Origin: Microbulbifer hydrolyticus
GTDB taxonomy: Bacteria; Pseudomonadota; Gammaproteobacteria; Pseudomonadales; Cellvibrionaceae
Direction of reading: 5' to 3'
NCBI RefSeq assembly: GCF_009931115.1
Contig: NZ_CP047491.1
Span: 1,811,501-1,875,500 of the forward strand
Length of the DNA: 64,000 bases
Shown in pieces: positions 35,741 to 47,141 of the stretch (the first letter of the stretch is position 1; the number at the start of each line of letters is the position of its first letter). A program made the translations under genes and the position numbers. The notes beneath the pieces were generated by a model. The model was not told where the DNA came from. It worked only from the letters and a program-made list of their open reading frames with translations, and ran no database searches.

Positions 35741-38700
35741 GCTATCTCCTTCGTGCTCCGTGTTATTTTCAAGTCGCAGGTGCCACTCGAGTACAAATAC
35801 GGTCAGCGATGGCAACATGGTGAGGGTAACCAGTGTGGCGCCGATAATACCGGTCATGACGATCACGCCCACGCCGCGGTAGAGTTCGGTGCCTGCACCG
35901 GGCAGAAACACCAGCGGTGCCAGGCCGCAAATGGTGGTGATGGTGGATATCGCAATGGGCCGCAGCCGTGAACTCACCGCTTCCTGCACCGCGTCGACCG
36001 CGCGCATGGCTTCTTCCTGCACATTGCTGATGGCCCGGTGCACAATCAGGATCGGGTTGTTGACCACGGTACCCATCAGGATCAGAAACCCCAGCATCGA
36101 AATCATATCGAACGGCTGGTGCACACCTTCCATGCCCATGGCGCGCAGCAGGGCCCCCACAAGATTGAGCAGCGCGAGCCCGGCTATACCGCCGGCGATG
36201 CCGAGCGGAATGGTGGTCATTATCAGCAGTGGGTATCCCCAGTGGGCAAAGATGGCCACCATCAGCAGGTACACAATCGCCAGCGCCACTACATAGTTGC
36301 TGCCGAGCGCGGCGCGGGTGGCGTCCAGCTGATCCGCGGCGCCAGAGATACCCATGGAGACCCCCAGCGGTACCTGTCCCTGGTCTTTCAGATACTGCAC
36401 CAGATCTTTTTTCACACGCTCGACACCGGTTTCCAGGGCTACCGAGCGCGGGGGGATAATGTCCAGGGTAACCGTGCGGCGTCCGTCCACACGGCGTACC
36501 GTGGCAGTATCCACGGTCTCCTCAATACGGGCGAGGTCAGATAGTGGCAACACTGCACCGGCCGGGGTGTAGACGAATATCTGCTCCAGGGTCTCGACGG
36601 AGGCATCGGGGCCGTGGCGGTTGTAGAGGTAGATATCAATCTTGTCGTCATCCAGGAAAAACTCATTCACGAAGGCGCCGTCGGTCAGTGCGGCCACCGC
36701 AAAGCCAATGTCTTCGGCACTCATGCCCACTTCCGCAGCACGATCCCAGTCCGGCTTTACCTCCAGAAGTGGCTGCGCCAGCGACAGGCTGGAAGGGCGC
36801 GTCTGGATATTGGGATTTTCGAAAATTTCTCCGGCGCGGCTGTAAGCGGCCCGCGCCATCCGATACAGGTCGGCGAGGTGGGCTCCGGAAATATCCAGGG
36901 TCACACTGCGGGTGCCGCCATCGTTACTGCTGATAATGGAGCCCCGGGTGGCGAACGCGCGCATGCCCGGATAGCTCTCGTACTTTGCGACAATTGCCTG
37001 CATCAGCTCATCAATCTGGCGCGGGTCCCTGGTTTCGGAAATGATCCGTAAACTCTGTGGTGAGACCCGCAGGTTGAGGTATTTCATTGCCGGTACCGGG
37101 GTCTTGCCAGCGGCGAAATCCTCGGGCATGTCGTCGACGTAGGGCAGGAAGTATGCCTGCAACTCATCGGCAATCTTTTCCATGGTCGCCAGGTTATAGC
37201 CCGGCGGCGCGTTCATAATGGCAAACGTCTTGGCTTCTTCCCCTTCGGGCAGATACTCCGCCGGTGGTGTGAGCAGCAATACGATCGCGAGGCTGCTGAG
37301 GAAGGTGGTGACGATGCAGTACAGGCGCCGCCTCGGGGATGCCAGCAGCCAGTCGATACGGTCAATCACCGCGTGGCGCAGGCGACTGTGCTCCAGCTTT
37401 TCATTCGTGGTGCCATCGAAACGCAGCCGCGCACTGGCGGTGGGAATAACCGTGATGGCGACCAGCATGGAAACCAGAATGGACGCGGAAACCGCGATGG
37501 CGATATCGGAATAGAGCTGGCCCGCTTCCTCGACGATAAATACCACCGGCAGGAACACCATGACCGTGGTCAGGGTGGATGCCAGTACCGCCGGCCACAC
37601 TTTTTTGACCCCGCTGATCGCTGCCTGCAAGCGGTCGAGCCCCCGACGGCGCTCCAGCTCGATGCTTTCGAGTACCACGATGCTGTTGTCGAGGGTCATG
37701 CCGATGGAAAACGCTACCCCGGCCAGGGAGATCACGTTGATGGTGCGACCGGCCACCAGCAGGCCGATAAACGCGGCAATGGTACAGATGGGAATGCCGA
37801 CCACGCCCAGCGCGGTTGCCCGCAAAGAACGCAGGAACCAGTACATGATGGCGGTGGCGAGCAGGGCGCCCAGCAGCAGGTTCTTCCACACATTGAATAC
37901 AGACGCTTCCACATAGCCGACGTCGTCGGCGGTGAGCTCCATACGCATGCCCTGGGGTTCGAGCAGCTCGCTGTTGATGAGTTTGACCTCTCGCAGCATC
38001 GCCCGCTTGATGTCGATGACATTGGAACCGCTCTCGCGGCGCACCGACAGGCTGATTACCGGCAGTCCGTTCACATAGGAATTGCTGCGGATCTTGAAAT
38101 GGTCCAGCTGGATATCGGCAACCTCACCGAGCCGCACGATGCTGTCGCCGTCCCGCCGCAGGATCAGCGCGCGCAGTTGCTCCAGGTCCTGAAAGCGCCC
38201 CAATGTTCGCAGAAGATAGCGGCGTTTGCCGCTTTCGACTTCGCCCCCGGAAATATCGCGGTTGCGCTGGCTGATGGCCCGACGCACATCCGCGAGCGCG
38301 AGGTTTTGCTCGGCGAGACGCTCCGGTAGCAGCCGGATCTGGATCTGGCGCTCGGCACCGCCGTACACATCCACCTGTGCCACCCCCGGTACCCCGGACA
38401 TACGCGGCCGCACATTGTCTTCCACGAAATCCCGCATCATATCCATGTCGAGGCTGCGTGGATTATCCGGCAGGGGGGATATGCGGAAATACATAAACGC
38501 ATTGGCCGAGAACGAGGTTGCATACACCCGTGGTTCATCCACATTCTCGGGGTAGGAAGGCACCTGGGTGAGCGCGTTGTTGACGCGGATCAGCGTCTCG
38601 GTGATATCGACGCCAAAGGGAAACTCCAGCTCGATCTCCGCGCGACCGAGGTCCGCGGTCGATTGCAATTCCTGCAGATAGGGGATGTTGCGCAGGTATT

Positions 38701-38899
38701 CTTCCTGCTCGATCAGGATTTCTTTTTCGATATCCTGGGGGGTGGCACCCGGCCAGTCGGTGCGGATGGAAATTGTGCGCACTTCCAGGTCGGGGATCAT
38801 TTGTACCGGGATTCGGAACGCCGCTACCAAGCCGAGAATCGCAATGATCAGGACGCTGACCGTGACCAGAATACCGTTGCGGACAATGTGCTCGAACAT
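35735..38899 (-). CDS. RND-family efflux transporter (AcrB/HAE-like inner-membrane pump)
   Basis: This proton-driven tripartite pump component has 1054 residues. It has the RND architecture: TM1 near the N-terminus (VSVLIIAILGLVAAF), two large periplasmic loops, and TM2-6 with FSIGMTLDNSIVVLE, in which the conserved Asp of TM4 lies. The second half has TM7-12 with LGFLILMGTVVNNPILIVH. Sequence such as DWPGATPQDIEKEI is typical of the less-characterised VexF/AcrB-like branch rather than AcrB itself. The membrane-fusion gene starts upstream on the same strand, 20 bases before. No outer-membrane channel gene is adjacent, so it may share TolC. Substrates unknown. Confidence 0.92.
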   Translation of the reverse strand: MFEHIVRNGILVTVSVLIIAILGLVAAFRIPVQMIPDLEVRTISIRTDWPGATPQDIEKEILIEQEEYLRNIPYLQELQSTADLGRAEIELEFPFGVDITETLIRVNNALTQVPSYPENVDEPRVYATSFSANAFMYFRISPLPDNPRSLDMDMMRDFVEDNVRPRMSGVPGVAQVDVYGGAERQIQIRLLPERLAEQNLALADVRRAISQRNRDISGGEVESGKRRYLLRTLGRFQDLEQLRALILRRDGDSIVRLGEVADIQLDHFKIRSNSYVNGLPVISLSVRRESGSNVIDIKRAMLREVKLINSELLEPQGMRMELTADDVGYVEASVFNVWKNLLLGALLATAIMYWFLRSLRATALGVVGIPICTIAAFIGLLVAGRTINVISLAGVAFSIGMTLDNSIVVLESIELERRRGLDRLQAAISGVKKVWPAVLASTLTTVMVFLPVVFIVEEAGQLYSDIAIAVSASILVSMLVAITVIPTASARLRFDGTTNEKLEHSRLRHAVIDRIDWLLASPRRRLYCIVTTFLSSLAIVLLLTPPAEYLPEGEEAKTFAIMNAPPGYNLATMEKIADELQAYFLPYVDDMPEDFAAGKTPVPAMKYLNLRVSPQSLRIISETRDPRQIDELMQAIVAKYESYPGMRAFATRGSIISSNDGGTRSVTLDISGAHLADLYRMARAAYSRAGEIFENPNIQTRPSSLSLAQPLLEVKPDWDRAAEVGMSAEDIGFAVAALTDGAFVNEFFLDDDKIDIYLYNRHGPDASVETLEQIFVYTPAGAVLPLSDLARIEETVDTATVRRVDGRRTVTLDIIPPRSVALETGVERVKKDLVQYLKDQGQVPLGVSMGISGAADQLDATRAALGSNYVVALAIVYLLMVAIFAHWGYPLLIMTTIPLGIAGGIAGLALLNLVGALLRAMGMEGVHQPFDMISMLGFLILMGTVVNNPILIVHRAISNVQEEAMRAVDAVQEAVSSRLRPIAISTITTICGLAPLVFLPGAGTELYRGVGVIVMTGIIGATLVTLTMLPSLTVFVLEWHLRLENNTEHEGDST

Positions 38900-38919
38900 G
38901 ATATCTGGCCCCGGAACAG

Positions 38920-40011
38920 TTAGCGACGGGCGGGTTTTACCAGGACAGTCTGCCCGGGCTGCAGGCTCTCGTTACCTCGCGTAATGACGATCTGTCCCGC
39001 TTTTAGTCCCGATGTGATTTCAATCAGGCCATTGAAACTGAGGCCGGTCCTCACCACCTGCTCGCGCACACCAACGGGCGTCTTGCGGTCGCCGTCGGTA
39101 TCTGCGACCCATACTGTGATGCGTCCATCGGGGTAACGCAATACCGCGTCCCGTGGGACTGCAATTCCCGGTTCGGGCCGCTTTAGCTGCATGACCGCAG
39201 AAGCCGACATCCCGGGAATCAACGCTGGCAACTTGCCCGGTGGCTTTCCGTTCAATTGGGTACGCAACAGGAAGGTGCGGCCCGCATCACGGCTTAACGG
39301 TACCTTACTCTCTACCGTCGTCTGCAACAGGTGCCCGGTATCCAGTTTGACGGTAAGCGCGTCCTGGGGCTGAATTCGGGCGTAATAGCGTTGCGGCACA
39401 CGGAAGTCCATGCGCAAGTCACCGGTGTCCACCAGTTCGAACAGGTTGATGCCCGGTTCCACCCATTCACCCAGATCCACGTGTCGCTGGCTGATTATGC
39501 CGGAAAAAGGCGCCACAATTTTGTGGCGTCGGAGCAGGGCGGCCTGTCGTTCCGCTTCCACTTCCGCCGCCTGTAACTGTGCATCGCGCACGCGCACTTC
39601 GGAAGCGAGGGTTTCCACTTCTGATTCAGCGATGTGCTGATCGGCGATCAGGGCCTGGGCTTCGCGGAATCGCCGTCGGCTGTCGGCCAGGGCTTCCCTG
39701 GCCCGGGCGACTTCCGCCAGCGCCACGTCCCGGCTGATGGCATTCAGCTCCGGATCCAGAATCAGTAACACATCGCCTTTGCCGACTTCACGCCCGACAT
39801 CGGTGCGTATTTCCTGTACCAGTCCCTCGACTTCCGTGGAGAGCAATGCCTGTTTGAGAGGCGTTACGGTACCGGTAATCGGTACTTCTTCGATCAGTGC
39901 CTGTTGCTCGACGCGTACGGCCTCTACCGTGAGTGGTTGCGCCTCGGCGTGGCCAATACCCGCGAGGGAGGCCACGAACGTCAGGGAAAACATCAAGTGC
40001 AATCCAGCCAT
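38920..40011 (-). CDS. RND efflux membrane-fusion (periplasmic adaptor) protein
   Basis: This periplasmic adaptor links the inner-membrane pump to an outer-membrane channel. From ATG 40011 the 363-residue product has a signal peptide (MAGLHLMFSLTFVASLAGIGHA). It then has the barrel-sandwich half motif GTVTPLKQALLSTEVEGLVQE, an alpha-helical hairpin (about 70-140), the second lipoyl half VAPFSGIISQRHVDLGEWV, and a beta-barrel domain. The C-terminal segment GLKAGQIVITRGNESLQPGQ is typical. A longer upstream frame gives no better signal peptide. The RND gene follows 20 bases later. Confidence 0.9.
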   Translation of the reverse strand: MAGLHLMFSLTFVASLAGIGHAEAQPLTVEAVRVEQQALIEEVPITGTVTPLKQALLSTEVEGLVQEIRTDVGREVGKGDVLLILDPELNAISRDVALAEVARAREALADSRRRFREAQALIADQHIAESEVETLASEVRVRDAQLQAAEVEAERQAALLRRHKIVAPFSGIISQRHVDLGEWVEPGINLFELVDTGDLRMDFRVPQRYYARIQPQDALTVKLDTGHLLQTTVESKVPLSRDAGRTFLLRTQLNGKPPGKLPALIPGMSASAVMQLKRPEPGIAVPRDAVLRYPDGRITVWVADTDGDRKTPVGVREQVVRTGLSFNGLIEITSGLKAGQIVITRGNESLQPGQTVLVKPARR

Positions 40012-40106
40012 AGAGACAACATATCGATAAGAGTTTGCCGTGCAACTAAGGGTACACAGCTGCCGCGGGTTACCACAATGCATACGGTGGATGGAGAATA
40101 GTGGAT

Positions 40107-40922
40107 CTAACTTTCGTGAACAGATGTTTTCAGGGCTTCGCGCTCGCTGGCCTGTAGTTGTGTATTGAGTTCCTGCATCGGGGTTTGGTCCACTACCAGC
40201 ATGCCTTCATAAGAGCGGTCGAGATCGGCGATCAGCAAGATGACAACCGAATAGGCCAGGGCTAATGCAATTGCCACCTGGGGTGAGCCCTTGCGCCCGG
40301 TACCCAACTGAAAACCAATGGCAAACATCGCCAGCGCGGTAACGGCGAACAGGGCGCCCCAGATAGGTGTGGGAATGCGATAGCGACCGCCAACAAAGTC
40401 TCGCGAGGTGTGGAAATCGATGACCTCGTTCAGTGCGTCAAGAAACTTGCCCAGCCTGACGCCCTCGTAACCCGCGTCACTCAGGTTCCTGGTCACTTGC
40501 CACAGCTGCTGTTGAATAGCGGTACTGCGCGCAATCCGCTCGTTGTAGTCCGGTACGTTTTTGGGATCGAAGTCGCGGACATTTACATACTCGGCAAGCA
40601 ATGCACGCACCTGTCGGCGCTCGGCTGGTGGCAGCAGGTCAGCCCGTAAATAGCTTGTTCCGATGGCGTTCACCTCGTCGAGCAGCAGTGCTTTGCGTTC
40701 GGCATAGCGCTCTGCGGCGGAATTGAAGGTGAACGCCAGCATAAACGCCAGCAGACCGAGAACCGCCGCCACGGCGCTGCCAATGGATGATTCGCTTGCG
40801 TGCCCACTACGTGTAGAGCGCCGCCCAACAAGGTTTCCCACTAACAGCGCGATAAGCACCAGCAGGATGGAAAACCCCGCAAATACAGACAGGGACGGAT
40901 GACCGAAGGGACCGCTAAACAT
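40107..40922 (-). CDS. Bestrophin-like / DUF4239 membrane protein
   Basis: The 271-residue protein has two N-terminal membrane segments (about 12-30 and 50-72), a long cytoplasmic helix region with AAERYAERKALLLDEVNAIGTSYLRADLL, and two C-terminal segments (IWGALFAVTALAMFAIGF and IALALAYSVVILLIADL). The NAIGTSYLR motif and the LDRSYEGMLVV end are typical of DUF4239, related to bestrophin-like ion channels. ATG 40922 gives a membrane start; an upstream frame to 41033 adds an unlikely leader. The last residue region is acidic and helical. Function is unknown. Confidence 0.78.
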   Translation of the reverse strand: MFSGPFGHPSLSVFAGFSILLVLIALLVGNLVGRRSTRSGHASESSIGSAVAAVLGLLAFMLAFTFNSAAERYAERKALLLDEVNAIGTSYLRADLLPPAERRQVRALLAEYVNVRDFDPKNVPDYNERIARSTAIQQQLWQVTRNLSDAGYEGVRLGKFLDALNEVIDFHTSRDFVGGRYRIPTPIWGALFAVTALAMFAIGFQLGTGRKGSPQVAIALALAYSVVILLIADLDRSYEGMLVVDQTPMQELNTQLQASEREALKTSVHES

Positions 40923-41175
40923 GATGCAAAAGGCCGTTGTTTTCCCGTAAGTCTGGCCCACCCGGCGGTCGGTTGCAGAGTTTTGGCGGCAATTGGTTGC
41001 GCGCAATGCGGGTTCCTTGCCGATGCGAAACAAGGGTCTGGAGCAAGAGAGGGCTGCCTGTACCGCATGATTGGCGCGTAACCCACCTCAAGTTTCTGCG
41101 ATGAAGCCTTTAACCGTCACCAATGGCTTGAGACTTTCCTATATTTCCCATCACTACCCCGAATTCCGATAATGA

Positions 41176-43419
<2,244 letters not shown>

Positions 43420-43432
43420 CAGAACGACAGAG

Positions 43433-43471
43433 TATCCACCTGGCTCCTTGCAATTGTGAGCCAGGTGGATA
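43433..43471 (+). terminator. 14-bp perfect hairpin after katG
   Basis: TATCCACCTGGCTC and GAGCCAGGTGGATA pair perfectly over an 11-base loop, starting 14 bases after the katG stop. Only a weak pyrimidine stretch follows (TGTTCTTTTCTTCC). It probably terminates or stabilises katG mRNA. Confidence 0.65.
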
Positions 43472-43497
43472 GTGTGCCGCGTGTTCTTTTCTTCCTG

Positions 43498-43860
43498 TCA
43501 AAAGCCCCACTCAAATCCAAACGTATAGCGGTCGTTTTGGCGGAATTGTCCGTAGAGTCCGTCCGCGGTCCCACTGAAAACGTCTGCACCCAACCATACT
43601 TCCAGATTACTGAACCAGAGGTAGCTGATTCTGGGACGCTACCTTCTGTCACCTCGATTCAGGGAATACAGGCCCTGGAATCCAACGGTCCAGGTATTGT
43701 GTGCCGGTCTTTGTTCTATATGTATAAGCATGTACCTGCAACGACATTTTGTGGCGACATCCGGTTTATGCCAGTCGGCTGCGTTGTTACCGTCATATAA
43801 GGAAAGTGATCCGTACACCGGGGTTTGTCGTAGCCCATAAAAATATGTAGCTGGAGCCAA
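43498..43860 (-). pseudogene. 3' remnant of an outer-membrane beta-barrel protein gene
   Basis: Reading leftward, a frame gives VYGSLSLYDGNNAADW, then TWTVGFQGLYSLNRGDRR followed by an in-frame TAG at 43639-43641. The same frame continues with RISYLWFSNLEVWLGADVFS and LYGQFRQNDRYTFGFEWGF to a TGA at 43498-43500. The alternating strands and terminal Phe are the signature of an outer-membrane barrel C-terminus, reminiscent of DUF1302-type proteins. The 5' two-thirds are absent, and the divergent MipA-like gene begins at 43864. I therefore call a truncated, stop-interrupted relic. The exact family is uncertain. Confidence 0.65.
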
Positions 43861-43863
43861 ATC

Positions 43864-44970
43864 ATGAAGTTACTCCCTGCCGGTCTGTTACTGGTGTGTC
43901 TGTTCCAGTTGTCCGATGTGGCGGCAGAATCAATCTCCGTACGTATCAACAATGCGCCAGAGCAGGGTGTGGTGGTCATCCAGCTTTACGACAATCCCAG
44001 TACCTTTGGCGACTTTCGCAACCCGGTCCGGGAAACCCGCCATCCCGTCTCCGCCGATGGTGTCTACCGCATAACCAATGTCCCCGCCGGCGAATACGCC
44101 GTTCTTGCCTATTTCGACGAGAATGAAAACGGCGCACTCGACAGGACGTTCATCGGGATCCCGAAGGAGCCCATTGCGCTGTCGAACAACTACAAGCCCA
44201 AGGGGCCGCCCAGTTTTCAGAGGGCGAGTTTCAGAAAGCTGGATGACGGTGAACACGTGTTGGATCTCGAGATGTACAGCGTGCTGGGCGAGGCAGGCCA
44301 GTGGGGTGTGGGTCTCGGCGTGATTGGGCGCAGTAGCCCTTACAAAGGCTCTGATACCAACGTGGTGCAGGTGATACCTGCGATTACCTATTTCGGGGAA
44401 CGGCTCCAATGGGTCGGCCCGCAGCTCCGCTACGGCCTGGTGGGGAGTGATCAGCTGCGACTGGCGGTCACCGCCACCTACCGTGTGGGCGCGTATGAGG
44501 AAGACGACAGCCCCATCCTGCAGGGGCTCGGCGACCGCGACAATACATTGATGGCCGGGATCGGCCTGGTCTATGAGGGGAAGCAGGGGGTTGATGTCGA
44601 CTTCCGCTACGAGCACGACGTGCTTGGGCGGGCAGACGGTGGCACGGCAGCGCTAACGGTATCCAAAGGGTTCCAGTGGGGTAACCTGCGTCTTTCCCCC
44701 GCTCTCGGTGTCAACTGGCTGAGCAGCGACCTGGCGAACTACGATTTCGGGGTTCCCGTTGCAGCGGCCCTGCCGGGGAGACCGGCATACGATGTTGGCA
44801 GCAGTATCAACGTTGAGGCCGGTGTCAGTGGCCTTTACGAAATCACAGAAAACTGGCGATTCGTACTGTCCGTGAGCGCAGAGTTCCTGGACAGCGAAAT
44901 TACTGATAGTCCGATCGTCGCCGACGACCAGGTATTCAAAGGCTTTGCGGCGCTTACCTACACTTTCTGA
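43864..44970 (+). CDS. DUF2141 domain fused to a MipA/OmpV outer-membrane barrel
   Basis: The 368-residue product has a signal peptide (MKLLPAGLLLVCLFQLSDVAA). Residues 22-135 are a DUF2141 domain, with RVNNAPEQGVVVIQLYDN-like start, PAGEYAVLAYFDENENGALD and FIGIPKEPIALSNN. Residues about 145-368 form a MipA/OmpV-like barrel, with GVIGRSSPYKGSDTNVVQVIP, PALGVNWLSSDLANYDFGV and a C-terminal YTF. Both halves are usually separate proteins. The DUF2141 part would be periplasmic or surface-exposed and tethered to the membrane by the barrel. The ATG at 43864 has GGAG at 43852-43855. Function is unknown; MipA proteins scaffold murein enzymes in E. coli. Confidence 0.88.
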   Translation: MKLLPAGLLLVCLFQLSDVAAESISVRINNAPEQGVVVIQLYDNPSTFGDFRNPVRETRHPVSADGVYRITNVPAGEYAVLAYFDENENGALDRTFIGIPKEPIALSNNYKPKGPPSFQRASFRKLDDGEHVLDLEMYSVLGEAGQWGVGLGVIGRSSPYKGSDTNVVQVIPAITYFGERLQWVGPQLRYGLVGSDQLRLAVTATYRVGAYEEDDSPILQGLGDRDNTLMAGIGLVYEGKQGVDVDFRYEHDVLGRADGGTAALTVSKGFQWGNLRLSPALGVNWLSSDLANYDFGVPVAAALPGRPAYDVGSSINVEAGVSGLYEITENWRFVLSVSAEFLDSEITDSPIVADDQVFKGFAALTYTF

Positions 44971-45005
44971 ATGCGGCTTTCTGAATGTGGATTTCTAAAT
45001 GTGTC
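44964..45005. repeat. Three tandem 14-bp repeats at the 3' end of the MipA-like gene
   Basis: TTTCTGAATGCGGC, TTTCTGAATGTGGA and TTTCTAAATGTGTC stand head to tail. The first unit contains the last codons and the TGA stop. The later units are slightly diverged, as expected from slippage duplication. Confidence 0.75.
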
Positions 45006-45056
45006 TTCGCAAATTCGCGTGAAACTGTGGTGACCTAAGCGCAACGGCCGTTGTAT

Positions 45057-45278
45057 CTATTGCTCGGGTATGTCGTTACACCGTTTGCAGGCCACGCGAT
45101 TCTTGAAATTTCTGATACGAAAAATCAGGAAAATACTTGACGTTATAAACGCCCAGAGAATGCCAAATTCTATAGCGTATTCCAGTTCCCGGCCTTTCAG
45201 ATATTGCACGCCTGTGAACAGCGTAAACAGAAGCACGGCCATAACGGCATACTGAAATATCGATTTTCTGACTGGCAT
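45057..45278 (-). CDS. Small two-TM membrane protein
   Basis: The 73-residue product has a basic N-terminus (MPVRKS) and two hydrophobic segments (about 8-24 and 38-55). Its charged tail RNFKNRVACKRCNDIPEQ has a CxxC-like Cys pair. AGGAGA lies a few bases upstream of the ATG at 45278 on the minus strand, which supports a real gene. I do not recognise the family. Neighbours give no hint. Confidence 0.6.
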   Translation of the reverse strand: MPVRKSIFQYAVMAVLLFTLFTGVQYLKGRELEYAIEFGILWAFITSSIFLIFRIRNFKNRVACKRCNDIPEQ

Positions 45279-45488
45279 CGAGAATCTCCTTTTCCCTCAA
45301 GATACATAAGGCCTGCGGCGTCACGGAAAGTCGCTAACTTCTGTTTGTGCTTGATATACGCGCCAATCCGCGAACCCATTGTTCGACGGCATAACGCTAT
45401 ATTCATACGTTGTACGCAAGTTGGCAACTCGGCTGTCGCTCGCCAAACTTTCCCTTCATGTCTGCGTCATGCACGGCTGGAGGATCTG

Positions 45489-46334
45489 TCAGAATAATCC
45501 AATCTGGGGCTGCTGGTCACAGAGCTCCAGTGGCTTTACCTGCGGACGCTGCGCGTGTAGTAGATCAGTCCACAATTTGACAAGGCAGAGAGCATCGCCG
45601 TTGTCCGGCATATGCATAAACACGAATGGCCGGACTCCTAGCTCTATCCAATTGGCGACACGCTCTACCCAGGGCGCGAGGTACTCGCGGTTACTCTCCA
45701 GATCCGGGTGGCCGATATAGCGGATGACAGGGGGTGCCTCTACCGGTAACAGGTGCACGGGCACATTCGGTTTCTTGCGCTGGGCGTCGACAATTGACGG
45801 GCTATCGGCCTTAGCCGCGAACAGACCCCGGCTATCCAGGCATACGCGGGCACATTTGCGCTCGCGGAGCCCCCGGTTCAGCACGCGCTCGGCGTCTCCC
45901 TTCTGGAAAAAAGCCGGATGCCGGACTTCCACGGTGCACATAACGGGCGAGGGCAGTCGGTCGATAAAGCGCCACAGATTGTTCAGGTGCTGTGGCCCAA
46001 AGGTTGCGGGCAACTGAAGTAAAAAGGGCCCGAGTACATGCTCCAATGGGGAAACGATTTCGAGGAAGTCCCGTATTTCCTTCTCCGGAGGTGCCAGCAA
46101 CTGATCGTGGGTAATGCTGCGAGGAAATTTCAGCAGGAAACGAAAATCGTCAGAAACCTGGCTGCGCCACTGCGCGCACTGGTCCTGGGTGGGCGTTGCG
46201 TAGAACGTTGTATTGCCCTCGACACAGTTCAGCACCTGACTGTAGCGTTCCAGTGGCGTGGAACCTTCCGGTAAGCGGTTGTTCCACGCCGGGTGATGCC
46301 ACTGGGGACAGCCGAGGAAATAGGGGAGATTCAT
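45489..46334 (-). CDS. DUF72 family protein (TIM-barrel-like)
   Basis: The 281-residue product matches DUF72: the start FLGCPQWHHPAWNNRLPEG, then LERYSQVLNCVEGNTTFYATP, FRFLLKFPRSITHD, and VEVRHPAFF with a later CLDSRGL. DUF72 proteins adopt a TIM-barrel fold and are of unknown activity; YecE is one. The ATG at 46334 is chosen over an upstream one that adds ten unlikely residues. The end has HMPDNGDALCLVKLW, also family-typical. It is divergent from the GIY-YIG-like gene. Confidence 0.88.
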   Translation of the reverse strand: MNLPYFLGCPQWHHPAWNNRLPEGSTPLERYSQVLNCVEGNTTFYATPTQDQCAQWRSQVSDDFRFLLKFPRSITHDQLLAPPEKEIRDFLEIVSPLEHVLGPFLLQLPATFGPQHLNNLWRFIDRLPSPVMCTVEVRHPAFFQKGDAERVLNRGLRERKCARVCLDSRGLFAAKADSPSIVDAQRKKPNVPVHLLPVEAPPVIRYIGHPDLESNREYLAPWVERVANWIELGVRPFVFMHMPDNGDALCLVKLWTDLLHAQRPQVKPLELCDQQPQIGLF

Positions 46335-46511
46335 GGTTTCGCAGTGATAAATATTCCGGGCCAAATGTAATGAGGGTGATGCTTAAGTCAAGTCTGCACT
46401 TTTAGTTTTAAATCATTAGAATGCGCGACCTTTTCACTGGGCAGAATTTGGTGGGCAGACAACCCACCTGTGAGCTGCACTCAAGAATGCGAAGAGGTTG
46501 ACTGAAGTTCT

Positions 46512-47084
46512 ATGATCGTATTTACCCTGACCAATGAAGATACGGACGAAGTATGGGTTGGCACGGCACGCGAAGGGGTAACCCCGGAAGCCCGCTTTCA
46601 GCAAATCCAGGCCGCACTTACACTGGGTATCGATCATCCGTTCTATCAGGAACTGAAAAAGTTTGGCGCTGGCGCTTTCACTCCGAGCCTGTTCGCCGTG
46701 GCGGAAGACCGCCTGGAGCTGCAGGAGCTGGTTGAAGAGGCGCTGGATTCATTCAACGCTAAAAGCCTTGTAGGAATAAAGACCGTTCGCCCCGGTACCA
46801 CTAAGTCTGCGTTGTCACCCAAGCCAAAGCCTCGCGCGAGCCGCGCGAAGACTTCTACTGGCGCCAAAGCCACAGTATCTAAAACCGCAAAGCCGGTAAA
46901 AGAAAAGCTGGCAACCGGGCGCACCGGTAGTGCCGCTCGAGAGCGCGCGATCAAAGCGGGTATCGAAGCAGAAAAGGCCAGGATGGCAGCGGCCAAAGCC
47001 AAGAAAGTTCAGGATGAAGCCGATGAAATGAGGGCGATCCTGGCGGGGCTGGATGCCCGGGGTTCGACACTGTCCCGCCGCTGA
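46512..47084 (+). CDS. GIY-YIG-like domain with Lys/Ala-rich histone-like tail
   Basis: Residues 1-95 follow a degenerate GIY-YIG nuclease pattern: IVFTLTNEDTDEVWVGTA aligns with the two tyrosine-motif strands. HPFYQELKKFGAGAFTPSLF matches the middle helix and strand, and LELQELVEEALDSFNAKS the catalytic-Glu helix. The tyrosines themselves are replaced. Residues 96-190 are rich in Lys, Ala, Arg and Pro (KPKPRASRAKTSTGAKATVS), like bacterial histone H1 tails, and end in a helix. The whole of 190 residues could be a chromatin-binding or DNA-processing protein. GAGG lies upstream of ATG 46512. This domain call is by eye. Confidence 0.6.
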   Translation: MIVFTLTNEDTDEVWVGTAREGVTPEARFQQIQAALTLGIDHPFYQELKKFGAGAFTPSLFAVAEDRLELQELVEEALDSFNAKSLVGIKTVRPGTTKSALSPKPKPRASRAKTSTGAKATVSKTAKPVKEKLATGRTGSAARERAIKAGIEAEKARMAAAKAKKVQDEADEMRAILAGLDARGSTLSRR

Positions 47085-47141
47085 GCGACCACAGCGGATC
47101 GTACCTTCCAATCGCTTCGGGGTGGGCTCCCTGTCCGCCCC

